Numbered from the stretch's first letter, positions 17,001 to 23,478 are shown. The stretch: 23,926 nt of DNA from DASPJR01 sp035628505 (GCA_035628505.1 DASPJR010000140.1:1-23926), one strand, 5' to 3'. Numbers and translations are program-made. Notes: generated by a model not told the origin, from the sequence alone.

Positions 17001-17255
17001 GCGGCTGCGCGCACGCCCTCTGAGTCTGCATCGCGGTTCCTCGCAAAGTGGCTCAGAGACGACAAGGCACAGAAGTTCACGCGAGCCGCCTCCCTTGCCG
17101 TGGTTGAAACGGTACGGACCGATGAACTGCTCGCGGCGCTGACAACATTGAAGGGCGATCCCAATTTTAACTTCTACGTTGAACAGTTACTGAAGAAGTG
17201 GACGCCAACGGATCCACCCGCCGTGGCACCGCCCCCGCCTGCGGGAGATTTTTAG
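14061..17255 (+). CDS. Exported STN-domain / alpha-helical (HEAT-like) repeat protein
   Basis: The predicted protein has 1064 residues and its start overlaps the FecR stop by four bases. A signal peptide covers about residues 1-20 (hydrophobic core, then SALLA/ED). Residues about 25-102 are a Secretin/TonB short N-terminal (STN) domain: NTPLADVFKDLQAKTGVRVA, then strands around ITFSAQNMPTGKILREIL and GFEIIRTEGELLALVP. The remaining 950 residues are almost entirely amphipathic helices of about 30-40 residues with Ala/Leu-rich packing, as in HEAT or TPR-like solenoids. No TonB-receptor barrel, secretin domain or catalytic motif was seen. A Pro-rich tail (PPAVAPPPPAGDF) ends the protein. Its position suggests it is the periplasmic or outer-surface partner of the upstream FecR, with the solenoid as a sensor or scaffold. 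That role is inference. Confidence 0.85.
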   Translation: MIRTISWALFVVSLCSALLAEDALQRNATVAYENTPLADVFKDLQAKTGVRVAFAQELITNAEPITFSAQNMPTGKILREILWPRGFEIIRTEGELLALVPVASDRGGAKQFGAALRTFVWLEAKLEKAQTKGDQVIVPEWTDEDEVALARAVFDMISSVIVLADRTTFTKTWDDIEALAQSRDPDVRAGSVLLLEAARELRFSQRAQARTYLRKLAEDKDEIAAGVGLVALYEIIHDEDPALLKKYASDPRATLRAAARMAAAFGRHKLPPAPNESSGAIRFIDHVCELNQLRRPYAPAFQTLLGKIEREPNPIVQAILLGLMGIMKADAPNEMLAPEGFSSLFEKAGPWVSMLAARIDEGFAPDLKSIEKNVALLTSLRQSDQTVGLALAFGKVGFRKFPNLKDRNEMTALMKALQPILTLNKSSRTTMRLVGAIAAGLLPGAPPQPFVDALQSNDPVLRVPAIATVVEVNPPANVDAKGVGNKALASALPLEALAGAEIIAKRGAGDDLLDTVIAAIQKSPNSLLAAALGPRLFHARLSDAQGRKLVDALLASKANELICRLAYSNSLPDFDQKFLPDLLARAEPPALLGISTAQEHAIAVRAELSRVWIRRIDELMRSEDSSLRIAAIRVFASVVMRGSILYATNHPEGAETRRAFLQTMEQMIARSLKAEDSAEAEAAFDAFGNFMTHASTTLRPEEPLPEWISTALETVIDRLPQATFAERSAGPIARMANDIRRGRFKHLNALSDKVEKAKALIENGASEAARWTLLTTLASAQDKAANAALTKMLMEGKVPPENYNQVLSSVHIDTAPPEYAEWLLKIVVDPASPSTLRHNAMSVLSDPQTLPRLLKASAELYRTKKDLLRDVSFYATVHRLRLQPNIPAEALAAARELGRDLMNDSDARLKREGATLYAASLSGDAVTGAADLLLDEKSPVDIRTALAASLRPDKALEPEFKKLLDSYDKLPQNIRDALGQAAARTPSESASRFLAKWLRDDKAQKFTRAASLAVVETVRTDELLAALTTLKGDPNFNFYVEQLLKKWTPTDPPAVAPPPPAGDF
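17234..17253 (+). terminator. Weak possible intrinsic terminator at the operon end
   Basis: CCCG (17234-17237) and CGGG (17242-17245) form a four-pair GC stem, followed after three bases by TTTTT at 17249-17253. It overlaps the last codons of the helical-repeat gene. The stem is short, so the call is tentative. Confidence 0.25.
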
Positions 17256-17281
17256 GCAGGGAAATGGACACGCGCTAAGAA

Positions 17282-17320
17282 CTCTCATAACACCTGATTC
17301 AGTTCTTGGGGAGCAGGCCA
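17282..17320 (+). repeat. IS 3'-tail-like direct repeat, copy 1
   Basis: It starts with CTCTCATAAC, shared exactly with 17702-17711, and continues with a looser match (CCTGAT against ACTGGT, then G-rich, then CAGGCCA against CAGGTCA). In a complete element this sequence would lie after the transposase gene, yet here it precedes the transposase fragment. Confidence 0.45.
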
Positions 17321-17329
17321 CGGGGAGCG

Positions 17330-17582
17330 CCAAAGAACATCCGTTCAGACAACGGCGGTTAGTTCATTGCGGAGGTAGTGCGCACGTTTGGAGCCGAATG
17401 GGGGCGCATACAGTGAAACGTTGAACAGCCGCTTGGGAGCCGAACTGCTGAAGCGTGAAGTATTCGACACGCTGGCGGAAGCGAAGGTGCTGGTGGCAAA
17501 GTATGGGAGGGAATACAAGGAAGAACGTCCGCACAGCGCGCTGAACTATGCGACGCCAGCGGAGTTCGCATCGCGCTGCTAA
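17330..17582 (+). pseudogene. IS3-family transposase (OrfB) remnant
   Basis: Frame 2 from 17330 reads PKNIRSDNGG, a stop (TAG at 17360-17362), then FIAEVVRTFGAE. This matches the SDNGxEF part of the IS3 DDE integrase core, with the expected Glu codon changed to a stop. From about 17391 the match moves to another frame, GAYSETLNSRLGAELLKRE and then YKEERPHSALNYATPAEF, which is the family's conserved C-terminus, ending in TAA at 17580-17582. About a dozen residues between the two parts are missing. The nonsense codon, frameshift, internal deletion and absence of the N-terminal half all show it is dead. Confidence 0.8.
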
Positions 17583-17701
17583 CTCAGCCTCAAGCTCGGG
17601 AGCAGCAGGCTCGCACCGCTGCCATCGTCGGTGCGGCGGTGCGACCGACGCCGACAGCGATGGAGCAGCGGGGCTCGAGGGAAGCGCTGTTTTAGGAAAA
17701 G

Positions 17702-17739
17702 CTCTCATAACCACTGGTACATTAGCGCGGGCAGGTCAA
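17702..17739 (+). repeat. IS 3'-tail-like direct repeat, copy 2
   Basis: It begins CTCTCATAAC and ends CAGGTCA, located about 120 bases after the transposase fragment's stop, where the 3' end of an IS3 element is expected. Confidence 0.45.
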
Positions 17740-17762
17740 TACAACTCCGGTTTAGGACAGCG

Positions 17763-17776
17763 TTCCTAGAAAGTCC
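17763..17776 (+). repeat. 14-mer shared upstream of two sigma genes, copy 2
   Basis: TTCCTAGAAAGTCC, 13 of 14 bases identical to 12523-12536, lies just downstream of the insertion remnant. Confidence 0.3.
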
Positions 17777-17793
17777 GCAACCGTCTATCCTAT

Positions 17794-17887
17794 AGCAGGT
17801 TAGATGATTCGCCTGCTTGCTGGCTGCGGACATACCGGCAAGCCGCAGCTCAGCTGTGAGGGTTCTCCTCGCTTTAGGAGCACTCAC
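17794..17887 (+). other. Cluster of three consecutive stem-loops upstream of the second sigma gene
   Basis: Stem 1 pairs AGCAGG (17794-17799) with CCTGCT (17812-17817). Stem 2 pairs GCTGCGG (17823-17829) with CCGCAGC (17843-17849). Stem 3 is a two-part hairpin: GTGAG (17856-17860) with CTCAC (17883-17887), enclosing CTCCT (17865-17869) with AGGAG (17876-17880). No T-run follows. The spacer from 17740 to 18026 holds no gene I can support. The cluster may be a structured leader, an unknown RNA or the flank of the decayed insertion. Confidence 0.4.
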
Positions 17888-18026
17888 CGCCAGCCGCGCG
17901 CGTGTTCGCGCAACCCGTCATTTTCTCAGACAGGGCGTTCGCGTCCGCCAGTGCGCACTCTGATCGGAAAATTCCTGTGATACTTGCCAGTCCATGTCTA
18001 TTAGTTGATAGAAGGGGAGCAGTACG

Positions 18027-18590
18027 ATGACCGGCGAGCTTGATGCCGCAGTAGAGAGCGTGAAGGCTGGAGATAGAGAAGCTTTCCGCGTTGTCGTCCG
18101 TGAGACGGCGGCTCTCGTCCGTGGCTATATCGGCTTCTTCCTGAGTGACAAGGCGGCTGTCGACGACGTATCACAGGCAGTCTACCTGGAAATTTTCAAG
18201 CAGATCGGCCGCTACGAACGGGGGACAGACTTCGCGGCATGGGTGAAGGCCATTGCCCGCAATCATGCGCTGGCCGAGCGGCGCCGTCGGGAACGCAAGG
18301 ACCAGGCGCACAGCAACTATGTCTCGCAAATTCGATCGATACTCGAAGCCAAGGCACTGGAAATCGAAGAGCGTCAACCGATCCAGGAGCAGATCAGCCG
18401 CCTCGAACAGTGCCTCGCGAAGCTTCCTGAACGCATGCAGAGCGTGGTGAAGCTGCACTATCACGAGGACTATACCGCCGGCCGCATTGCTCAGACCCTC
18501 AAGAGCACGACCGGTGCCGTGCTGAACATCCTGTATCGGGCCCGGATGGCCCTCTCCCGCTGCGTTAAGGCCGAGGGGGTGGCCCCATGA
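18027..18590 (+). CDS. ECF-type RNA polymerase sigma factor (second of three)
   Basis: The predicted protein has 187 residues and begins seven bases after AAGGGGAG (18012-18019). Region 2 spans about 10-85: AFRVVVRETAALVRGYI, then AAVDDVSQAVYLEIFKQIGRY and the aromatic FAAWVKAIARNHAL that contacts the -10 element, followed by a basic RRRRERK stretch. Region 4 covers about 122-180 with LPERMQSVVKLHYHEDY and the helix-turn-helix AGRIAQTLKSTTGAVLNILY. The longer linker (about 88-120) is Glu/Gln-rich. The sequence is of the type common in Rhodopirellula and Verrucomicrobium, where the next gene is usually a FecR-like regulator. The ATG of that gene overlaps this stop by four bases, so translation is coupled. 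Confidence 0.9.
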   Translation: MTGELDAAVESVKAGDREAFRVVVRETAALVRGYIGFFLSDKAAVDDVSQAVYLEIFKQIGRYERGTDFAAWVKAIARNHALAERRRRERKDQAHSNYVSQIRSILEAKALEIEERQPIQEQISRLEQCLAKLPERMQSVVKLHYHEDYTAGRIAQTLKSTTGAVLNILYRARMALSRCVKAEGVAP

Positions 18591-19960
18591 CCGAGTCGGA
18601 TTACAGCGCGCTTCTAATGCAGTTGCTCGATGGCACAATCTCCGAAGTGGATGCAGAAAAGCTGCAGGCTGCGTTCGCACGCGACCCAGACCGGCTTACC
18701 GAGGCCGCTGAACAGTTCCGCATCCATCACATGCTGCAGGGGCTCAAAGCCACTGAAGACTTCGCTGCGCGAATTCAGTCATCGCTGCGCGCGTCGTCTG
18801 CCAGCGAGTCGCACGTCAGGCGCTTGGAAAGCGCTGTGATGCGAGGTGTGGCTCACGCGGGCCGCCGTCCGAAACGCAGGCTGCGGCTGCCTGGAGAGAG
18901 CTCGTTCAACTTCTATGCGGCCGCGGCAATGTTTGGATTGATCCTGATCGGCGGTGTTCTCCTGTACAGCCTTTCGTCTCCGGACATTCCGGGACCCGAG
19001 GTCGCGTCCGTCACAGGCATTGCGCACACGGAAGCGGATCGAGATCTACGTCCAGGAGCGATCCTTGCAGAAGGGGCATTGGTTCGAGTTCAGAATGGCT
19101 CGATTACGCTGAAGTACCCTGACGGTACGCTCATCACGCTTGATCGCGGCACTGCGGCGAGGTTCTCTCAAGCATCCGGCGCCAAAGCAATCGAACTCCA
19201 ATCTGGCTCGCTCAACGCGTCGGTGGCGCGGCAGGCTCAGAACCGGCCCCTGATTGTGAGCACCGCGAATGCGTCAGCGATCGTTGTCGGGACGCGTTTG
19301 AGGCTGGCGTTTGCGAATTCAGCGACCGAACTTCACGTGTACGAAGGGACGGTGAAGTTTCAGCGCAAGAGCGATGCGAGTTCGGTGCTGGTGAATTCGG
19401 GTTTCTGGTCGGTGGCCGCCGCGGACAGCGAAATGGTCGCCTTCCCGCAGACACCAATAATGCCGCTGACCTTCGAACTGGAAGATTTCGGCAATGCGGG
19501 GCGCAGCAGCCAGGCAAACGGTCCGACGCGGCAGATTTATCGTGAGCGCCCGCCGCTTGGCGATGTGCCGCACGGAGGTTGGGCCATCGCTGTCCCTGGA
19601 ATCGGAACGACAGTCAGCGGCAAGGTCCCGCTGCCTTCAGGAACGTACCGCCTGTGGGTGCGCTGGCGTGACGAAAACAGGGGTGTCGTGTCCTTTGAAG
19701 TATTTGTAGGCGAGAAGCTCGTGGGCAGCGTGAAGGGGTCCGGAAAATCGACCGAGTGGAAGTGGAGTGAGTTTGAGTTCGAGAGCAAGGGCGGCGCAGC
19801 GGCGATTACGCTGCGGTCGACGACCGAAGGCAGCGCAATCCCGGAAGACAAGCTGAAGAGCGGAACGGATCTGTTCGGCCCGCAGCACCCGTACGACGTA
19901 GTGAACCGGTGGGATCAATTGCAGATTACCTCGGACATGCAGTACCGGCCCGACAAGTAA
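18587..19960 (+). CDS. FecR-like sigma regulator with a C-terminal carbohydrate-binding-like domain
   Basis: The predicted protein has 457 residues. Residues 1-65 form a helical cytoplasmic segment (YSALLMQLLDGTISEVDAEK, then DRLTEAAEQFRIHHML), resembling the N-terminal sigma-binding part seen in these regulators. A transmembrane helix spans about 108-130. A FecR domain follows at about 138-280 (LRPGAILAEGALVRVQNGS, TLITLDRGTAARF, VVGTRLRLAF, VYEGTVKFQ). Residues about 293-455 are a beta-sandwich resembling CBM6/galactose-binding modules: FELEDFGNA, the aromatic-rich YRLWVRWRDENRGVVSFEVF, a Trp pair in TEWKWSEFEFE, and VNRWDQLQIT. It is an inner-membrane anti-sigma/signal-transduction protein whose outer domain may sense glycans directly. 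It ends 93 bases before the nucleoside-hydrolase-like gene, probably in the same operon. Confidence 0.87.
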   Translation: MTESDYSALLMQLLDGTISEVDAEKLQAAFARDPDRLTEAAEQFRIHHMLQGLKATEDFAARIQSSLRASSASESHVRRLESAVMRGVAHAGRRPKRRLRLPGESSFNFYAAAAMFGLILIGGVLLYSLSSPDIPGPEVASVTGIAHTEADRDLRPGAILAEGALVRVQNGSITLKYPDGTLITLDRGTAARFSQASGAKAIELQSGSLNASVARQAQNRPLIVSTANASAIVVGTRLRLAFANSATELHVYEGTVKFQRKSDASSVLVNSGFWSVAAADSEMVAFPQTPIMPLTFELEDFGNAGRSSQANGPTRQIYRERPPLGDVPHGGWAIAVPGIGTTVSGKVPLPSGTYRLWVRWRDENRGVVSFEVFVGEKLVGSVKGSGKSTEWKWSEFEFESKGGAAAITLRSTTEGSAIPEDKLKSGTDLFGPQHPYDVVNRWDQLQITSDMQYRPDK

Positions 19961-20003
19961 CAGCAAACCGGAAGCAGATGGCAGTGGAACTCGGCGGCGT
20001 GAA

Positions 20004-20021
20004 CGCCTGCCAGAGCAGGTG
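20004..20021 (+). other. Short hairpin ahead of the nucleoside-hydrolase gene
   Basis: CGCCTGC (20004-20010) pairs with GCAGGTG (20015-20021) around the loop CAGA, with one G-U pair. It lies 16 bases before the ribosome site and has no T-run. It could tune expression of the downstream gene within the operon. Confidence 0.35.
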
Positions 20022-20036
20022 TCATGTTCGCTTCAG

Positions 20037-20045
20037 AAAAGGAGG
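20037..20045 (+). promoter_or_regulatory. Ribosome binding site supporting a GTG start
   Basis: AAAAGGAGG lies eight bases before GTG at 20054. The next in-frame ATG, at 20072, is too far from this site and would cut into the signal peptide. Confidence 0.75.
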
Positions 20046-20053
20046 CGTGAACA

Positions 20054-22705
20054 GTGCGGACCTTTCAGCGAATGGTACTTCTCGCAGCGACGCTCACGAT
20101 GCCGCTGGCTATGTATGCAGCCGAGCCGACGAAGATCATCTGGGATACAGACATCGGGGATGACTGTGACGATGCGGGATGCCTTGCTCTGATCCACGCG
20201 TTGGCCGACCGTGGCGAGATAGAAATCCTGGCCGTCATGATCTCCAACAAAGCAAAGTACGCAGCCGCCTGTGCCGACGCAATCAACACGTACTACGGAC
20301 GTCCGAACATTCCAGTCGGGGACATGAAAGCCAACACGAGCACAAACGGGAACGACCGCTATGCGACTTACATCGCCACGAACTATCCGCAGGACCTCGG
20401 TGAGGACGTCAACGTTCCCGACGCGGTGAAGGTCTACCGCGAAGTCCTGTCAAAGCAGCCCGACGGCTCGGTCGTGATCATCACCGTGGGGTCTCCAAGC
20501 AACGTCAGCAGTCTGCTGAACTCCGGACCGGACGCGATCAGCCCGCTGACGGGTGTAGAACTGGTTGCGAAGAAGGTGAAGTTCTACTCTTCTGGAGGCA
20601 ACGGAAACTCAACATTGCCCAACGGCTTGGCCGGATTCAACTATCGCTGCGATGTCACCGCTGCCGCTAATGAGCTCGAGAAGTGGCCTGCTTCAGTGCC
20701 GATGATCGAAGGCGGCGGCAGCGGCAGGACGACATATTGCGGCGCGGGCTACGAAACGAAGCCCGCCAACCACATTATTCGAAAGTGCTATGAACGCTTC
20801 CACAACCGCACAACGAAGCTCGACCGGCCTTGCTGGGATCAAATGCGGCTGCTGTTCGGTGTGCGTGAACGAAGCAATTTCAACATTGCGCCGATGGGGA
20901 ACATCACGATCACGCCCGATGCGATCATGACGTACCACGCCACACCGAATCGCAACCGCAGCTACGCCTACGTCATCGACAAGCCGCTCATCCAGGCCAC
21001 CATCGAGGAGTTGATGATGCACGACCCGGGCGACTATCCACTCAAGCCTGCGCCGGCAGTGCCGCCGGCCGGAATTCGCATCAACTTCCAGCCGGCAGGG
21101 GCTGCTGTACCCGCGGGATTCCTGCCGGACCTGGGCACGGTCTATGGCAACCGTGGCAACGGCTTCTTTTATGGCTGGGACCGTTTCGTGGGGAACGATG
21201 CAAGGGAGCGCGGCCTGCATGCCGACCAGACATACGATACTCACTGCGCGGTACCACCCGGACGAAGCTGGAAGCTTCGTGTTGCCAACGGCCAGTATGA
21301 CGTGCGATTTGTCATGGGTGATCCGCAGTTCGCTGACAACACGAACAACATCTACGTGCAGGATAAGCTTCTGAGCGACACAGACGGCCACGACCACTTC
21401 GATGAGTTCGTCACGACTGTAAACGTGACAAACGAGACACTTGTGCTGCGCCAGGCGGCGAACACCGGCGGGAATGCAACGATCTGCTTCCTTGAACTCA
21501 GCCCGAAGCCGAGCGTTGGGAAGGGTGTGTCGGTGAACTTCCAGCCGGCCACCAGTGAACGCGTGAGCGGGATGCTCGTGGACTCAGGCGCGGCCTTTGC
21601 CGCGCGCGGCAACGGGCACTCGTATGGCTGGGACATCGACATCGCCGCCGACATGCGCGACCGGGGCGTTCACGCCGATCAGCGTTACGACACATTCGCG
21701 CACATGCAGAAACTCGGCAACCGAAGCTGGAAAATCAATCTCGAGAACGGCAGCTACCAGGTCCGCGTCGTAATGGGCGATGCGCGCTACCAGGATCAGA
21801 CCAGCAACATCTACGTGCAGGAGACATACCTGGCCGATCCAGACGGCATCGACAACTTTGACGAGTACACCGTGACGACGACGGTCTCGACAGGTTCGCT
21901 CGTGATCCGGCCGGCGGCCAACAGCAATGCTGGCGCGAAGCTCTGCTTCGTTGAGATTGTTCCTGTCAATACAGCGCCGACGATCGTCTCTCCCGCGTCG
22001 GCGACTCCAGCGCCGGTGGCGGTAGGAGCCGAAGTATCCTTTTCCGCAAGCGCGACCGACGAGGAGTCTGCCTCGTTAACGTACACGTGGGACTTCGGCG
22101 ACGGCACGAGTGGTTCCGGCAGCAGCGTGACTAAGACATACATAACGGCCGGGACGTACACGGCCACAGTAACGGTGAGTGACGGAGCTCTGAGCACCAC
22201 CAGCTCGGTCGTGGTGAGCGTGAATGGACTGACGGTGAACTTCCAACCGGCGGCCACGCCACTCGTGGCATCGACGCAGCCGGACCATGGCGCGGCGTTC
22301 GGGGCGCGCGGGAATAACTACTCTTACGGATGGGACATCGATATCAGCGCCGACATGCGCGACCGCAGCGCTCATCCCGACCAGCGCTACGATACATTCG
22401 CGCATATGCAGAAGCTCGGCGCGCGCACGTGGACGATTGGTCTTCCGAATGGCGAGTATCGGCTACGCATCGTCATGGGCGACTCTCGATACAGTGATCA
22501 GACCAACAACATCATCGTCCAGGGCGTTGCCGTGGCTGACCCCGATGGCATCGACAACTTTGACGAGTTTACCGTCACGACGAGCGTGGTGAATGGAAAG
22601 CTGGAGATCAAAGCGGGCACAAACCTGCGGGCGGGCGCGAAGCTCTGCTTCGTGGAGATCGCCCGCTTGCCGGCACGAGCGCCGGCTCCCGATCAAAACT
22701 TTTGA
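20054..22705 (+). CDS. Secreted nucleoside-hydrolase-like protein with three malectin-like modules and a PKD domain
   Basis: The predicted protein has 883 residues from a GTG start with a strong ribosome site. Residues 1-23 are a signal peptide (hydrophobic core, then MYAAEP). Residues about 27-325 resemble nucleoside hydrolases, calcium-dependent N-ribosidases. The metal motif DTDIGDDCDDAG (31-42) is the expanded DTDxGxDxDDA form, followed by TVGSPSNVSSLL (144-155) and the conserved LDRPCWDQ (257-263). Modules of about 145 residues follow at 341-484 and 491-637, then a PKD domain (about 640-724, with YTWDFGDGTSG), then a third module (725-872). The modules share INFQPA, RGNGxxYGWD, DQRYDT, NGxYxVRxVMGD and CFxEI, and look like malectin or galactose-binding folds. 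It is probably extracellular or surface-bound. Whether it cleaves nucleosides or another riboside or sugar bond is unknown. It likely belongs to the upstream sigma/FecR operon. Confidence 0.88.
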   Translation: MRTFQRMVLLAATLTMPLAMYAAEPTKIIWDTDIGDDCDDAGCLALIHALADRGEIEILAVMISNKAKYAAACADAINTYYGRPNIPVGDMKANTSTNGNDRYATYIATNYPQDLGEDVNVPDAVKVYREVLSKQPDGSVVIITVGSPSNVSSLLNSGPDAISPLTGVELVAKKVKFYSSGGNGNSTLPNGLAGFNYRCDVTAAANELEKWPASVPMIEGGGSGRTTYCGAGYETKPANHIIRKCYERFHNRTTKLDRPCWDQMRLLFGVRERSNFNIAPMGNITITPDAIMTYHATPNRNRSYAYVIDKPLIQATIEELMMHDPGDYPLKPAPAVPPAGIRINFQPAGAAVPAGFLPDLGTVYGNRGNGFFYGWDRFVGNDARERGLHADQTYDTHCAVPPGRSWKLRVANGQYDVRFVMGDPQFADNTNNIYVQDKLLSDTDGHDHFDEFVTTVNVTNETLVLRQAANTGGNATICFLELSPKPSVGKGVSVNFQPATSERVSGMLVDSGAAFAARGNGHSYGWDIDIAADMRDRGVHADQRYDTFAHMQKLGNRSWKINLENGSYQVRVVMGDARYQDQTSNIYVQETYLADPDGIDNFDEYTVTTTVSTGSLVIRPAANSNAGAKLCFVEIVPVNTAPTIVSPASATPAPVAVGAEVSFSASATDEESASLTYTWDFGDGTSGSGSSVTKTYITAGTYTATVTVSDGALSTTSSVVVSVNGLTVNFQPAATPLVASTQPDHGAAFGARGNNYSYGWDIDISADMRDRSAHPDQRYDTFAHMQKLGARTWTIGLPNGEYRLRIVMGDSRYSDQTNNIIVQGVAVADPDGIDNFDEFTVTTSVVNGKLEIKAGTNLRAGAKLCFVEIARLPARAPAPDQNF
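21074..22669 (+). repeat. Three internal malectin-like module repeats
   Basis: The copies lie at about 21074-21505, 21524-21964 and 22226-22669, with the PKD domain between copies 2 and 3. Copies 2 and 3 are visibly alike in DNA (for example GACATGCGCGACCG and ACATTCGCGCA recur at matching positions), while copy 1 is more diverged. This suggests copies 2 and 3 arose by a later duplication. Confidence 0.75.
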
Positions 22706-22706
22706 T
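22692..22706. repeat. 15-bp palindrome over the stop codon
   Basis: ATCAAAA (22692-22698) and TTTTGAT (22700-22706) flank a single C. It overlaps the TGA stop at 22703-22705. With a one-base centre it cannot form a good RNA hairpin, so protein binding or chance is more likely. The spacer after it, up to 22941, is somewhat AT-richer and holds no gene I can support. Confidence 0.4.
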
Positions 22707-22931
22707 GGAGCGCCGCAGATCTCCTGGAGACATGAATCTCGCGTATGACCTCCCTTTAGTAGCGAACAATTCTCGAAAAGATCGCGCACTCGTTTGCAGA
22801 AATTTTGAGTTCACTCGCACAATTACCTGGGGAGGTCTCGAATTTAGGGGTTCGTTCGGAATTTCTGCGGCGCTGCGCGATTTTCCAAGGTTGCACGTTA
22901 GATTTCGCCCGTGACTGCCAAAATATAGTAT

Positions 22932-22936
22932 GAAGG
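22932..22936 (+). promoter_or_regulatory. Ribosome binding site favouring the start at 22942
   Basis: GAAGG lies five bases before the ATG at 22942. The alternative in-frame ATG at 22930 overlaps this site and has no purine-rich sequence at the right distance. A TATAGT at 22924-22929 is too close to the start codon to be convincing as a -10 box. Confidence 0.45.
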
Positions 22937-22941
22937 CCTCT

Positions 22942-23478
22942 ATGCACACGGATGTCTGGGCGCGGGCGATTGTCGAGCAGAATCAGCGTTGGCTGATGGC
23001 TTACTTTCTGTCCAGCACCGGCAACCGGCATCACGCCGAAGATCTGGTGCAGGAAGTCTTTGCGATCGTGCTCGAAAATTCGGCTAAGTTCGACCCCTCA
23101 CGCAGCTTTGGCGCATGGGTGCGCGGCATCGCTCGTAACGTCCTGCTGCAGTACTACAAGCAGCACAAGCGCTCGGCCCTGGTGCTGGATGAAGCGGCGC
23201 TCGAGCAACTTGATTGCGCAGCCGAGCAGGCGGAAGCCTGTTACGCCGCTCCGGGCTTTGGGGTGAGTCGCCTTGACGCTTTGAAAGCCTGCCTGTCCAG
23301 CCTTACGGACCGTGCACGCGCCATCCTGCATCTGCGGTACAGCGCGGAGAAGTCCTCTCGCGAGATTGCGGATGAAATCGGCATGAATGCAAGCGCCGTG
23401 GATATGATGCTCAGCCGCGCACGCAAATCACTGGAAGCCTGCATCGCGCAGAAACTGAAGGCGGCGAACCATGGATAG
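22942..23478 (+). CDS. ECF-type RNA polymerase sigma factor (third of three)
   Basis: The predicted protein has 178 residues from the ATG at 22942, or 182 from the ATG at 22930. Region 2 spans about 8-80: WARAIVEQNQRWLMAYFLSS, then HHAEDLVQEVFAIVLEN and FGAWVRGIARNVLLQYYKQH. Region 4 covers about 112-168, with LSSLTDRARAILHLRYS and the helix-turn-helix SREIADEIGMNASAVDMML. It is a distinct sequence from the other two sigma factors, not a recent duplicate. Its stop overlaps the start of the following FecR-like gene by eight bases, the same arrangement as in the first module. It probably reads a different set of promoters under control of that partner. Confidence 0.9.
   Translation: MHTDVWARAIVEQNQRWLMAYFLSSTGNRHHAEDLVQEVFAIVLENSAKFDPSRSFGAWVRGIARNVLLQYYKQHKRSALVLDEAALEQLDCAAEQAEACYAAPGFGVSRLDALKACLSSLTDRARAILHLRYSAEKSSREIADEIGMNASAVDMMLSRARKSLEACIAQKLKAANHG

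Larger units (their letters stand above)
17282..17739 (+). mobile_element. Decayed IS3-type insertion sequence remnant
   Basis: The segment holds a broken transposase fragment (17330-17582) bracketed by two related copies of what looks like the 3' tail of the same element (17282-17320 and 17702-17739). This suggests either two nested or tandem insertions or one element with an internal deletion. No intact transposase, complete terminal inverted repeats or target duplication could be identified, so it should be immobile. Confidence 0.6.

Noticed and set aside
14061..17255. Secretin or TonB-dependent receptor identity for the STN protein
   Set aside because: Only the short N-terminal domain matches; the rest is helical with no plug, barrel or secretin strands.
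20693..21397. Minus-strand open frame of 234 codons
   Set aside because: It is a shadow of the nucleoside-hydrolase-like gene, with no motif or ribosome site of its own.
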